A stretch of 64,000 bases of DNA from CAYOUV01 sp963790075. Its GTDB lineage: Bacteria > Chloroflexota > Anaerolineae > Anaerolineales > Villigracilaceae. The position numbers and the translations under genes are program-made. Position 1 is the first letter of the stretch; every line of letters starts with the position of its first letter. Shown one piece after another: positions 14,991-22,972 of this stretch. The stretch spans positions 124,001-188,000 of the forward strand of contig CAWBNG010000008.1 of NCBI GenBank assembly GCA_963790075.1, written 5' to 3'. Under the pieces are notes generated by a model that worked only from the letters and a program-made list of their open reading frames with translations, searched no databases and had not been told where the DNA came from.

Positions 14991-15683
14991 TTAGGGTTCG
15001 AATTTATAGCCCACACCCCAGACCGTCAGCAGGCGTTTGGGATTGGACGAATCGACTTCGAGTTTTTCCCGCAGCCGCCGCACGTGGACGGTCACGGTGC
15101 CGGGATCGATGTATTCGGCTCCGCCCCAGACGCGGTCCAGTAATTGTTCGCGGGTGTAGACCTGGCGTGGGTGGCGCGCCAGCAAGTAGAGCATGTCGAA
15201 CTCTTTGGCCGTCAGGTTGATTTCATGTTCTTCCAGTTTTACCGTGCGGCTGCGCGCGTCGATCACCAGGTCCCCGTGGACCAGAGCGCGTTCGTCTCCG
15301 GCGGAGTCTTGATCGCGTCCCGTGCGGCGCAGGACAGCCCGTACGCGGCTGACCAATTCCTGCGGGCTGAACGGTTTGACCACATAATCGTCCGCGCCCA
15401 TCTCCAGGCCGGCGATGCGATCGATCTCCTCGCGGCGGGCGGTCAGCATGATGATCGGCACATCCGAACGGTCACGCAGCCAGCGGGTCAGGGACAGGCC
15501 GTCGATCTCCGGCAACATTAGATCCAGCACCACCAGATCGGGGATCTTCCGTTCAAGCAGAGCCATGGCGGCTTTACCGTCCGCAGCTGTTTCCACTTGG
15601 AACCCGCTGCGCTTTAAATACAGGCTGACCACTTCCGCAATGCTGGGTTCATCTTCGATCACGAATATCAGTTTTTCGCTCAT
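14991..15683 (-). CDS. OmpR/PhoB-family response regulator
   Basis: A 230-residue two-domain regulator. The receiver domain has the acidic pocket (IEDEP), phospho-acceptor D54 in LVVLDLMLPEIDG, the conserved T/A switch in MLTARREE and K in DDYVVKPFSP. The C-terminal winged helix (about 130-230) has the usual EFDMLYLLARHP, VYTREQLLDRVWG and TVHVRRLREKLE segments. It is transcribed away from the TlpA-CcdA pair and directly upstream of its kinase, then the selenothioredoxin-msrPQ operon. Repeats with 11-bp phasing in both control regions are good candidates for its binding sites. Confidence 0.93.
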   Translation of the reverse strand: MSEKLIFVIEDEPSIAEVVSLYLKRSGFQVETAADGKAAMALLERKIPDLVVLDLMLPEIDGLSLTRWLRDRSDVPIIMLTARREEIDRIAGLEMGADDYVVKPFSPQELVSRVRAVLRRTGRDQDSAGDERALVHGDLVIDARSRTVKLEEHEINLTAKEFDMLYLLARHPRQVYTREQLLDRVWGGAEYIDPGTVTVHVRRLREKLEVDSSNPKRLLTVWGVGYKFEP

Positions 15684-15738
15684 AATGCACTCTCGCTAAT
15701 CATACAACAAAATTATGCCCCACATTGCGCGTGCTTGC

Positions 15739-15822
15739 TTAACAAACTCTTACAGCTTGCCGGTCTCGTTCATAGAATCGTAAGGATTTCATACGCTTTT
15801 TGTAAGACTGCTTTGATAGAAA
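15739..15822. promoter_or_regulatory. Divergent control region with regulator-type repeats (response regulator / tlpA-ccdA)
   Basis: Facing the tlpA gene, GCTTTTTGTAA (15795-15805) lies 11 bases before a -10-like TAGAAA (15817-15822), the same geometry as at the msrPQ operon; another CGTAAG copy sits 22 bp upstream (15779-15784). Facing the regulator gene, two related copies (TTGTTAAG and CTGTAAGAG on the minus strand, 15739-15755) are 11 bp apart. Sites on both sides suggest autoregulation plus control of tlpA-ccdA. Confidence 0.5.
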
Positions 15823-15861
15823 TATTTAGTTCACAACCACTTAAATTCGAAGGAGAGAAAT

Positions 15862-16533
15862 ATGATCGTTCGTAAGAACTTACTCAGTGTGATGATCCTG
15901 ATGGCTGTGTTGCTTTCAGCCTGTGGTGGCGCTGCATCAACTCCTGCTGTGATGGATAAAGGTTCGGATGGGATCATGGAAACGCAGACGCCTGAGGCGA
16001 TGGCCACCCCCGAGGCGTTGATGGACCACGATACGCCCACACCGGGAGCAATGCCCGGCGATAACGGCATGACCGAGACCCCGGCCTGGTTCGCCAACAC
16101 CTTCACCGACGCCCGCACCGGCCAGACCTTTTCGATCAATGGCCTCCAGGGCAAGGTGGTGCTGGTTGAGACCATGGCGATGTGGTGCTCCAACTGCATG
16201 CAGCAGCAGGGACAGGTCAAAGCCTTGCATCAGATGCTCGGCCAGCGCGACGATTTCGTCAGCATTGGGTTGGACATCGACCCGGGCGAGAAATCTCTCG
16301 ATATGTTGAAAAACTATGTTGAAAACAACGGCTTCGACTGGTTGTATTCCCTTTCCCCCGCCGATGTTTCCCGTGAGGTGGCAAAGCTGTACGGCGACCA
16401 ATTCCTTAATCCGCCCTCCACGCCAATCCTGATCGTCGACCGTCACGGCGTGGCCCATCCGCTGCCGTTTGGCATCAAGAGTGCGGACGATTTGATGAAA
16501 GCCATTGAGCCTTTCCTGAACGAAAGTATGTAA
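15862..16533 (+). CDS. TlpA-like thioredoxin lipoprotein with methionine-rich linker
   Basis: A 223-residue lipoprotein (lipobox LLSACGG). Residues about 30-72 form a low-complexity linker unusually rich in methionine, aspartate and proline. The thioredoxin domain follows, with active site MWCSNCMQQQG and the cis-proline region PPSTPILIVDRHG. Such proteins reduce exported cysteines using electrons relayed across the membrane by CcdA/DsbD, whose gene follows after 31 bases. It is divergent from the response regulator and shares its control region. The methionines could be an oxidant sink or MsrPQ substrate, or bind metal; that is inference. Confidence 0.9.
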   Translation: MIVRKNLLSVMILMAVLLSACGGAASTPAVMDKGSDGIMETQTPEAMATPEALMDHDTPTPGAMPGDNGMTETPAWFANTFTDARTGQTFSINGLQGKVVLVETMAMWCSNCMQQQGQVKALHQMLGQRDDFVSIGLDIDPGEKSLDMLKNYVENNGFDWLYSLSPADVSREVAKLYGDQFLNPPSTPILIVDRHGVAHPLPFGIKSADDLMKAIEPFLNESM

Positions 16534-16564
16534 CACCAACCGGCTCCACCAACGAGGAATATTG

Positions 16565-17245
16565 ATGAATTTAGATGCTGCCTTGACTTCGCTCACGCTG
16601 GGGCTGCTGGCGACCACCAGTCCCTGCGTTTTACCCCTTTACCCCGGTTTCCTGGCTTACATCAGCGGTGGGCAGGAAGGCCTGGAAAATAAAGCTGGCC
16701 GCTATCTGCTCGGGTTCTTTGTGCTGGCAGGCGTGCTGGTCATGATGCTGGTTCTGGGCGGATTGATCGCCTTGCTCTCCATCTCGGTCGGCCGGGCGCT
16801 GTCTGTCATCGTTCCAATTGCAGACGGGATTATCATCCTGCTGGGAATTTTGCTGCTGCTGAATGTCAACCCCTTCAAGAGTTTGCCTCAAATCCAGGTG
16901 CCGGTTCTTTCGCATCCCTTTGTCAATGCCTTCATTTACGGGCTGCTGTATGGCCCGATCGCGCTGCCGTGCTCCGGTCCACTGGTGGTGAGTATCTTTG
17001 CGCTCTCATTGACCGCGGCTGAGGCCTTGAGCAAGCTCAATATCTTCTTCTGGTTCGGGATGGGTTTTGGGATACCCTTGTTGTTGCTCTCGTTCCTGTC
17101 AGGTGCGTCACAGCATTGGATCACCCGCCAGTTCGCGCAGCGGGCACGGTTGATCAACCTGGTCAGCGGTCTCTTGTTGGTGGCGGTTGGGATTTACGAT
17201 TTGATCAGTAATTGGCCCCTGATCCAGGCCTTCTTCTTCACCTAG
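16565..17245 (+). CDS. ccdA: CcdA-type membrane thiol-reducing protein
   Basis: A 226-residue membrane protein with six predicted helices. It has the two conserved cysteines that shuttle electrons across the membrane: TTSPCVLPLYPGFLAY in helix 1 and IALPCSGPLVVS in helix 4. CcdA takes electrons from cytoplasmic thioredoxin and reduces extracytoplasmic thioredoxin-like proteins, here most simply the TlpA-like lipoprotein encoded just upstream, and possibly the selenothioredoxin. The ATG at 16565 follows a GAGGA site. Its stop overlaps the convergent GGDEF gene by four bases. Confidence 0.93.
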   Translation: MNLDAALTSLTLGLLATTSPCVLPLYPGFLAYISGGQEGLENKAGRYLLGFFVLAGVLVMMLVLGGLIALLSISVGRALSVIVPIADGIIILLGILLLLNVNPFKSLPQIQVPVLSHPFVNAFIYGLLYGPIALPCSGPLVVSIFALSLTAAEALSKLNIFFWFGMGFGIPLLLLSFLSGASQHWITRQFAQRARLINLVSGLLLVAVGIYDLISNWPLIQAFFFT

Positions 17246-18864
17246 CCCAATGATTGGGTAGATGGCTGGTAATCTGAGACGACGACCAGGTTGCGACCGG
17301 ATGATTTGGCGACGTATAAGGCCTTGTCCGCCGCGTCGATCAAGACCTCGCTGTTCGTCCCATGGGTTGGATAGGCTGCAATCCCGATCGAAACAGAGGA
17401 TTGCAGCGCTATTTTATTAAAGGGAACGATCATATCGGCGATCCCCTGGCGTAATTCCTCTGCGCGGCGGAACGCGGTTTGCGCGGAGATGTTTGGCAGC
17501 ACCATCACGAACTCCTCACCGCCAAAGCGACAGGGCACGTCGCCCCTGCGCGTTTGAATGCGGATCAGTTCCCCCAGGGCCTGCAGGTAAAAATCACCGG
17601 CTTTGTGTCCGTAGGAATCGTTGATATTTTTGAAGTGATCGATGTCGAGCAGCAGCAAACTGATCTGGTACTCCTCGCGCATGGCACGGGCGATCTCGCG
17701 TTCGATGGTTTCCTCCAGGTAGCGGCGATTAAACAGGTTGGTTAAAGGATCGCGGATGGCCTGCTCGCGCAATTTGCTTTGCAGGATCTTATTTTCAGTC
17801 AATTGGTCTTGCAACTGCTCGTTGGCTTGTTTGAGTTCGGTAATGTCTCGAAAAACGATCAAGCGTCCCGTAAACCTGCCCCCAATGCGTTTTAGCGGGG
17901 TGATACTGAGATCCAGGTACCGATGGGTTTCTTTGGGCAGGACTACTTCGGTGCGTGTTTCGAACACATCTCGGAATGGCTTGGCCAGATCGGCCCATTC
18001 GGACAAAATCGTTCTAACTGGCTGGCCAAGGACTTCTTTACTGGTGACTCCGAAAAATTGCTCGGCAGCCGGATTGACGTCCACGATTCGATTCAGGTCA
18101 TCCAATACCAACACGCCGTCTTGCATGTTTTCGATCAAGCGACTGCGTGCAACCGGAATCAAATCCAGTAGGCGTTGGCGGAACAAAGCGTATGCGATCA
18201 CAAGCCCCGATGCGCTGAAGGCAATCGGTGTCAGATCCAAGGTATTGGAAGAAGCGAATCCAAATTCAGTGTAAATATTGGTAAACCAGGGGATCAGCGA
18301 CCCAACCAGGATAGTCCCAATTTGGGCACGGTACAGCGGTCCGGCTCTGAGGAAGGCCCGGACCAATAACCTCACCCCGATCAAAATCAGCGCATAAGAA
18401 TAAAATACGTTGAGCCAGAACCAGGGACCTCTCTCCCAGACCAGTACGGCCCAGGGTGTGGAAACTTCAAAAGTAAAAGAAGCATGAAATAAATGATGGA
18501 ATGGATTTGTCCAGACGATGAACAACGTCAATAGGGGCTCAATCGAAAGTAGGGCCAGGTTCCTAAAAGAGAGCCACTGCTCGTTTTGTGTGATTTGTGA
18601 GGCAAAAGCCAGAAAACTGATCGGGACGATCACCACACCGAAGTAAGTTGCATTGAGCCAGAAGATTTGCGCGTCGCGCGTGGTGGAGGCCCACATGATC
18701 GCATATGTGCCTGCCCAAATCGTCAGTCCCGCCATCAAAATTGCGAGCGGGATGGCACCCGGCGAGGAACGTCGCTGCCAGGCTACAATTGCGACCACTG
18801 CGGAAGCTGTTGTGGAAAGGGCCAGGAGCAGTGAAAATGGGTGGGTTTGCAGAATCAGTGTCAT
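17242..18864 (-). CDS. Membrane-bound PAS-GGDEF diguanylate cyclase
   Basis: A 540-residue protein. Residues about 5-235 hold seven or eight membrane helices resembling the 7TM N-terminal region of histidine kinases. A PAS domain follows (LIENMQDGVLVLDDLNRIVDVN to VFRDITELK), a coiled-coil linker, then a GGDEF domain from about 370 (RDPLTNLFNRRYLEE). The active loop is GGEEF in CRFGGEEFVMVLP, a permitted active variant, so it should make cyclic di-GMP. No EAL domain is present. The ATG at 18864 lacks a clear ribosome-binding site; a T/A-rich -10-like sequence lies about 60-75 bases upstream. Confidence 0.92.
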   Translation of the reverse strand: MTLILQTHPFSLLLALSTTASAVVAIVAWQRRSSPGAIPLAILMAGLTIWAGTYAIMWASTTRDAQIFWLNATYFGVVIVPISFLAFASQITQNEQWLSFRNLALLSIEPLLTLFIVWTNPFHHLFHASFTFEVSTPWAVLVWERGPWFWLNVFYSYALILIGVRLLVRAFLRAGPLYRAQIGTILVGSLIPWFTNIYTEFGFASSNTLDLTPIAFSASGLVIAYALFRQRLLDLIPVARSRLIENMQDGVLVLDDLNRIVDVNPAAEQFFGVTSKEVLGQPVRTILSEWADLAKPFRDVFETRTEVVLPKETHRYLDLSITPLKRIGGRFTGRLIVFRDITELKQANEQLQDQLTENKILQSKLREQAIRDPLTNLFNRRYLEETIEREIARAMREEYQISLLLLDIDHFKNINDSYGHKAGDFYLQALGELIRIQTRRGDVPCRFGGEEFVMVLPNISAQTAFRRAEELRQGIADMIVPFNKIALQSSVSIGIAAYPTHGTNSEVLIDAADKALYVAKSSGRNLVVVSDYQPSTQSLG

Positions 18865-18975
18865 TGGGTGATGGCCAAGTTTTTACCTTGCCGATCCGAT
18901 TTACGACCAACAAACGAGCGTTATTGTTTATATATTATGCTGCTTTAGGACCGAGTTGTTCCTTAAAACCTAATA

Positions 18976-18995
18976 AAAACCATCATCAGGGTTTT
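18976..18995 (-). terminator. Weak hairpin at comEC 3' end
   Basis: AAAACC and GGTTTT arms with an 8-base loop overlap the comEC stop codon and are followed on the minus strand by TATTAGG. A short and rather weak terminator. Confidence 0.35.
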
Positions 18996-21391
18996 CCTGC
19001 TTCTATCCACATTTGCCCGCCATCGCTGGTAATGGAAATCCAGCCTTGCCGGTCGGTGCGCAGCAGGGAATACCCTTGCAGTGCCTGGATGGTCTCCTCG
19101 GACGGCAAGCCCTGCTGGTTGCCCGCTTCCACGCTGAGTATCACTACTTGCGGACGCAGGTTTTGGATCCACTCGGGCGGATTGACCAGACCGAGGCCAG
19201 ATTCTGCTAAAAGCAGGACATTGACACTGCCTACATTCTTACCGTAGTCCAATTCGGTCAGGGCCTCGAAGTTCACTCCAATTGGAAGCAGGGCCCGGAA
19301 CTCATGCCACTCGATCAGCAGGATCGCCCCACGCGGATTGGTTTGCAGCACCTTGAGAATCGCACCCGATCCCAGATCCAGTGTTTGCCCGGTTTCAGCG
19401 TTCGTGATCGGGATGGATTGGCCCGTCAGCCAATCTTCAAGTTGTCTGGACGGAAAGGAGGCTTCGGTCTTGCCGGCCCACAGCACCTGGCGGGGCGGGA
19501 AACGCTCCAGTGTGCGTGGTAAGGCGGCAACTTGATCCTCCTGCGTCGAGGCCACGACCAGCCAGTCCAATTGCCGGGATAGGGGCGGGATGCGCCGCCC
19601 CAGCTCGGCCGAAAGCTGTGAAGTGCTGGGGCCGCCGTTGATCAGGATGTGGCGCCCAGCAGGCGTTTCGATCAGAATCCCATCCGCGGTCCCAACATTG
19701 AGAAAGGTCAGGTGCAGGCGGCCATCCGGGGCAGCCAGGGCAGTTCGCCAGGTCAGGATGGCGACGATGGCCAGGGTCGAGGCGATAACGGTTGGCTTCA
19801 GGGCCGGGCGAATCCGGTTGAAACGGTCTGCGGCGAAAGTCCAGGTTAGCAGCGCGGTGTAGAACAGAATCACGAACAGCAGGCTGAATTCTCCCAGCAC
19901 CACCACCCCAGACGGGACGCGGTCGAACAGTTCCACCAGCCGAATGGTATAGCTGACGAAGGGCCAGGCGGTCAAGGCCGCGATCTTCCCGAGCGGCAGA
20001 TAGAGCAGGCCAATCATGACCGCCATCCCGCCCAGAATCATGATGGGTGGTTGGGCTGGAAGGATGAAGGGATTGGCGAGCAGCGAAACCAGTGAAATGC
20101 GCTGGAAGTGGTAAGCCATGATCGGCAGCGTGGTCAGTTGCGCGGCCAGGGTGAACAGGAAGTATTCGGAGACGGGCTGGACGGTGCGCAGGGCCGCGGA
20201 GGGGGGCAGGTGGCGGCCGAGAAAATTAACTGCGGTCTTCTGGAACGGCTCGGCATACAGGATCAGGCCCAGGGTTGCGCCGAAGGAGAGTTGGAAGCCG
20301 ACGTCCCATAAGACGAATGGATTGAGCATGGCCATGACTGCCCCGACAAAGCTTAAGGTATTCAAGCCGTTTTGACGCCGCCCCACCTGCCTGGCCAGCA
20401 GCGCCAGCCCACCCATGAGAGCAGCGCGCACCACAGCTGCATCTGCGCCGACCAGCAGGGTGTAGGCGGCAATACCAGCAACCGCCAAAATTGGGCCGCG
20501 CCGGGGACCGAACAGGCGGCTGAAGGCGGTCACGAACAACCCGGCGATGATCACAATGTTAAAGCCTGAAATGGCAAGCATGTGCGCCGTGCCGGTGTTC
20601 TTGAAGGCCTGTTGCAGATCTGCCGGAAGGCCGGTATCGATTCCCAGTAGAATCCCGGCCAGCAGGGAGGCTTCGGGATCGGGGAAGAGCTGATAAACCA
20701 TATCCAGCGCTTTTTCTTTTAGTTTGTAAACCAGGAACAGGGCGGGATTACCCTTTTGTCCAAAGGGCAGGTAGGTGACCTGAGCGCTGGGCATGTAGGC
20801 TTGGACGCCATGCAGTGCCAGGTATTCACGGTAGGAGAAATCTTCGTTTTCCGGCGGTGTTTTCAGATAGCCGCGCAGACGGACGTGATCCCCGTAATGG
20901 TAAATGCGGTTGGAGTCAACGCGGGCCAGGATCGTGCCGTGCACCGGTAAAGCCTCGTCGTTGCCGGTATCTACGCTTTCGACGTTAATTTTCAGGTTGG
21001 TATAACTGTCGCGGTAATCGGGCGGCTCGCTGAGCGTGCCGCTGACCAGCACCTGGTATTCACGGTCGTTATACCAACTGATGAAAAAGGGGTCAAGCTT
21101 GGGTTGCACAGCCTGGTAACGGGCAGCGCCAAGAAACCCACTGAAGAGTACGAGTGCGATCAGAATGGAAGTGGGAACCTTCAGCGGCGAGACCATTACG
21201 CCTGCGCGCCGTATGACAACCAATGCCACCAGGGTGGTGATGAAAGCCATCCCGGCCAGGATCAGCCAGACCTGGGTCGATAGCCCAACCCTGCTGGCCA
21301 ACAGGATGCCGGCCATGAAAGCCAGTGAGCACCACAGCAAAGGGAAGGTCAGGCGCGAAACCAGGGTTTGTGGATCGTCGGGAGCCCCCAA
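18986..21391 (-). CDS. comEC: ComEC/Rec2 DNA-uptake channel protein
   Basis: An 801-residue protein with ComEC architecture: N-terminal membrane segments and an OB-like extracytoplasmic domain (PKLDPFFISWYNDREYQVLVSGTL), the competence-domain membrane region (LLAGILLGIDTGLPADLQQAFKNTG; GTAHMLAISGFNIVI) and a C-terminal metallo-beta-lactamase-like domain (FLNVGTADGILIETPAGRHIL). The lactamase domain is degenerate: the usual HxHxDH is replaced by STQEDQ in WLVVASTQEDQVAAL, and DVGQGD by NVGTAD, so nuclease activity is unlikely. The start is a TTG at 21391, chosen for the AGGAGG site before it. It moves single-stranded DNA across the membrane in transformation. Confidence 0.88.
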   Translation of the reverse strand: MGAPDDPQTLVSRLTFPLLWCSLAFMAGILLASRVGLSTQVWLILAGMAFITTLVALVVIRRAGVMVSPLKVPTSILIALVLFSGFLGAARYQAVQPKLDPFFISWYNDREYQVLVSGTLSEPPDYRDSYTNLKINVESVDTGNDEALPVHGTILARVDSNRIYHYGDHVRLRGYLKTPPENEDFSYREYLALHGVQAYMPSAQVTYLPFGQKGNPALFLVYKLKEKALDMVYQLFPDPEASLLAGILLGIDTGLPADLQQAFKNTGTAHMLAISGFNIVIIAGLFVTAFSRLFGPRRGPILAVAGIAAYTLLVGADAAVVRAALMGGLALLARQVGRRQNGLNTLSFVGAVMAMLNPFVLWDVGFQLSFGATLGLILYAEPFQKTAVNFLGRHLPPSAALRTVQPVSEYFLFTLAAQLTTLPIMAYHFQRISLVSLLANPFILPAQPPIMILGGMAVMIGLLYLPLGKIAALTAWPFVSYTIRLVELFDRVPSGVVVLGEFSLLFVILFYTALLTWTFAADRFNRIRPALKPTVIASTLAIVAILTWRTALAAPDGRLHLTFLNVGTADGILIETPAGRHILINGGPSTSQLSAELGRRIPPLSRQLDWLVVASTQEDQVAALPRTLERFPPRQVLWAGKTEASFPSRQLEDWLTGQSIPITNAETGQTLDLGSGAILKVLQTNPRGAILLIEWHEFRALLPIGVNFEALTELDYGKNVGSVNVLLLAESGLGLVNPPEWIQNLRPQVVILSVEAGNQQGLPSEETIQALQGYSLLRTDRQGWISITSDGGQMWIEAGKP

Positions 21392-21470
21392 GGGGAAATC
21401 CTCCTAAGTAGATTGAAAATATGATAGCACACAACCTGTCGAATTAACGGCATTCAAAGCCGCTGCAGTT

Positions 21471-21476
21471 TATAAT
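21471..21476 (+). promoter_or_regulatory. TATAAT -10 box, leaderless start of SDR operon
   Basis: A perfect TATAAT lies seven bases before the ATG at 21484 with no ribosome-binding site. It matches the pattern at 2759 and 11051. Confidence 0.5.
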
Positions 21477-21483
21477 CAGGGCT

Positions 21484-22950
21484 ATGGATAAATCAAAACT
21501 GATCCTGGTGACCGGCGCAACCGGCTATGTCGGCGGGCGGCTGGTCCCCAGGTTACTCGAAGAAGGATACCGCGTCCGCTGTCTGGTGCGTGACCCGGCC
21601 CGTCTGCAGGGACGCCCCTGGTTGGATGAAGTCGAAGTCGTTCAAGGAGACGTGCTCGAGGCGCGGTCCCTGCGGGCTGCCATGCAGGGCATAGCTGTGG
21701 CTTATTATCTGATCCACGGCATGCAGGGCGGTAAGGTGTACGCCGAGCGGGATATGAAGGCTGCCCGCATCTTTACCGAGGTAGCCGAAGCAGCGCAAAT
21801 AGAGCGTATTATTTATCTGGGTGAATTGGTCGACACCACGGCCAAATTATCGCCCTATCTGCGTTCGCGGCACGAGACTGGGTACTTGCTGCGTCAGGGA
21901 CGCGTCCCCGTGACTGAGTTCCGTGCCGGCATGATCGTCGGCTCGGGCAGCGCCCTGTTCGAAATGGTCCGCTACCTGACCGAACGCGAGCCGCTGCTGA
22001 TCTGTCCGCGCTGGTATTTTTCGCTGGCACAGCCAATCGCAATCCGGGATGCGCTTGCCTACCTGGTGACTGCCCTGGAGACACCGGACAGCCTCGGTAA
22101 ATTAATCGAAATCGGCGGGCCGACGCGCTTGACTTATGCCCAGATGCTGTTGGATTATGCTGAAGTACGCGGGCTGAAGCGCCTGCTGATCCCCACTCCG
22201 TTTTACGTCCCGCGGTTGTCGGCTTACTGGGTTCACCTGGTCACGCCGATCCACTGGCGGGTGGTCCTGCCGTTGATCGAAGGCTTGCGCATCCAGAGCG
22301 TCGTCCACGATAGCCTGGCAAAGGAGCTTTTTCCCCAGATCGAGCCGCTCGAATTTAAGACCGCCGTCAGACTGGCGTTGGGACGGGTCGAGCACGGAGA
22401 TGTGAAGACTTCCTGGTCCGATGCGCTGGTGACCACCGCCGGCGATATCAAACCTTATCATTTCATCATCGAAGACGGGATGATGATCGAACGCCGCCAG
22501 CTGTTGGTCGATCTTCCGGCCGAGACGGTTTTCCGTTCCTACAGCGGAGTCGGCGGCGAGCGCGGTTGGCTCTACATGGACTGGGCCTGGGCCATCCGTG
22601 GCTGGCTGGACAAGATCGTCGGCGGGGTTGGGTTGCGCCGCGGCCGCCGTGACCCGGACGAGATCTGGGTTGGCGAATCGCTCGATTTCTGGAGAGTCGA
22701 GGCGGTCACGCCCGAGCGCTGCATGCGGCTGCGGGCGGAGATGAAACTGCCCGGCAATGCCTGGTTGGAATTCCAATCCGCCCCCCAGAAGGATGGAAAA
22801 ACACTGTTGACCACCTCGGCCTTTTTTGCGACCCACGGTTTGTTCGGCTTCCTGTACTGGTATGCCATGTGGCCTTTCCATAAATTCATCTTCGATGGCC
22901 TGACGCGTAAAATCGCCGAACGGGCTCATCAAATTTCCGAGGCTGCCTGA
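21484..22950 (+). CDS. SDR-family NAD(P)-binding protein with C-terminal DUF2867-like domain (copy 1)
   Basis: A 488-residue protein. Residues 1-290 are an atypical short-chain dehydrogenase/NmrA-like Rossmann domain starting with VTGATGYVGGRLVPRLLEEG. In the C-terminal part (about 320-485) is a DUF2867/polyketide-cyclase-like region (LLVDLPAETVFRSYSGVGGE and LDFWRVEAVTPERCMRLRAEM). The usual SDR YxxxK is not evident (a YYLIHGM segment occupies that area). Substrate is unknown; such two-domain proteins are often annotated as NAD(P)H-binding oxidoreductases of unknown role. A paralogue follows after 22 bases. Confidence 0.82.
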   Translation: MDKSKLILVTGATGYVGGRLVPRLLEEGYRVRCLVRDPARLQGRPWLDEVEVVQGDVLEARSLRAAMQGIAVAYYLIHGMQGGKVYAERDMKAARIFTEVAEAAQIERIIYLGELVDTTAKLSPYLRSRHETGYLLRQGRVPVTEFRAGMIVGSGSALFEMVRYLTEREPLLICPRWYFSLAQPIAIRDALAYLVTALETPDSLGKLIEIGGPTRLTYAQMLLDYAEVRGLKRLLIPTPFYVPRLSAYWVHLVTPIHWRVVLPLIEGLRIQSVVHDSLAKELFPQIEPLEFKTAVRLALGRVEHGDVKTSWSDALVTTAGDIKPYHFIIEDGMMIERRQLLVDLPAETVFRSYSGVGGERGWLYMDWAWAIRGWLDKIVGGVGLRRGRRDPDEIWVGESLDFWRVEAVTPERCMRLRAEMKLPGNAWLEFQSAPQKDGKTLLTTSAFFATHGLFGFLYWYAMWPFHKFIFDGLTRKIAERAHQISEAA

Positions 22951-22972
22951 GATTATTTCTTTTAGAGGTTCT

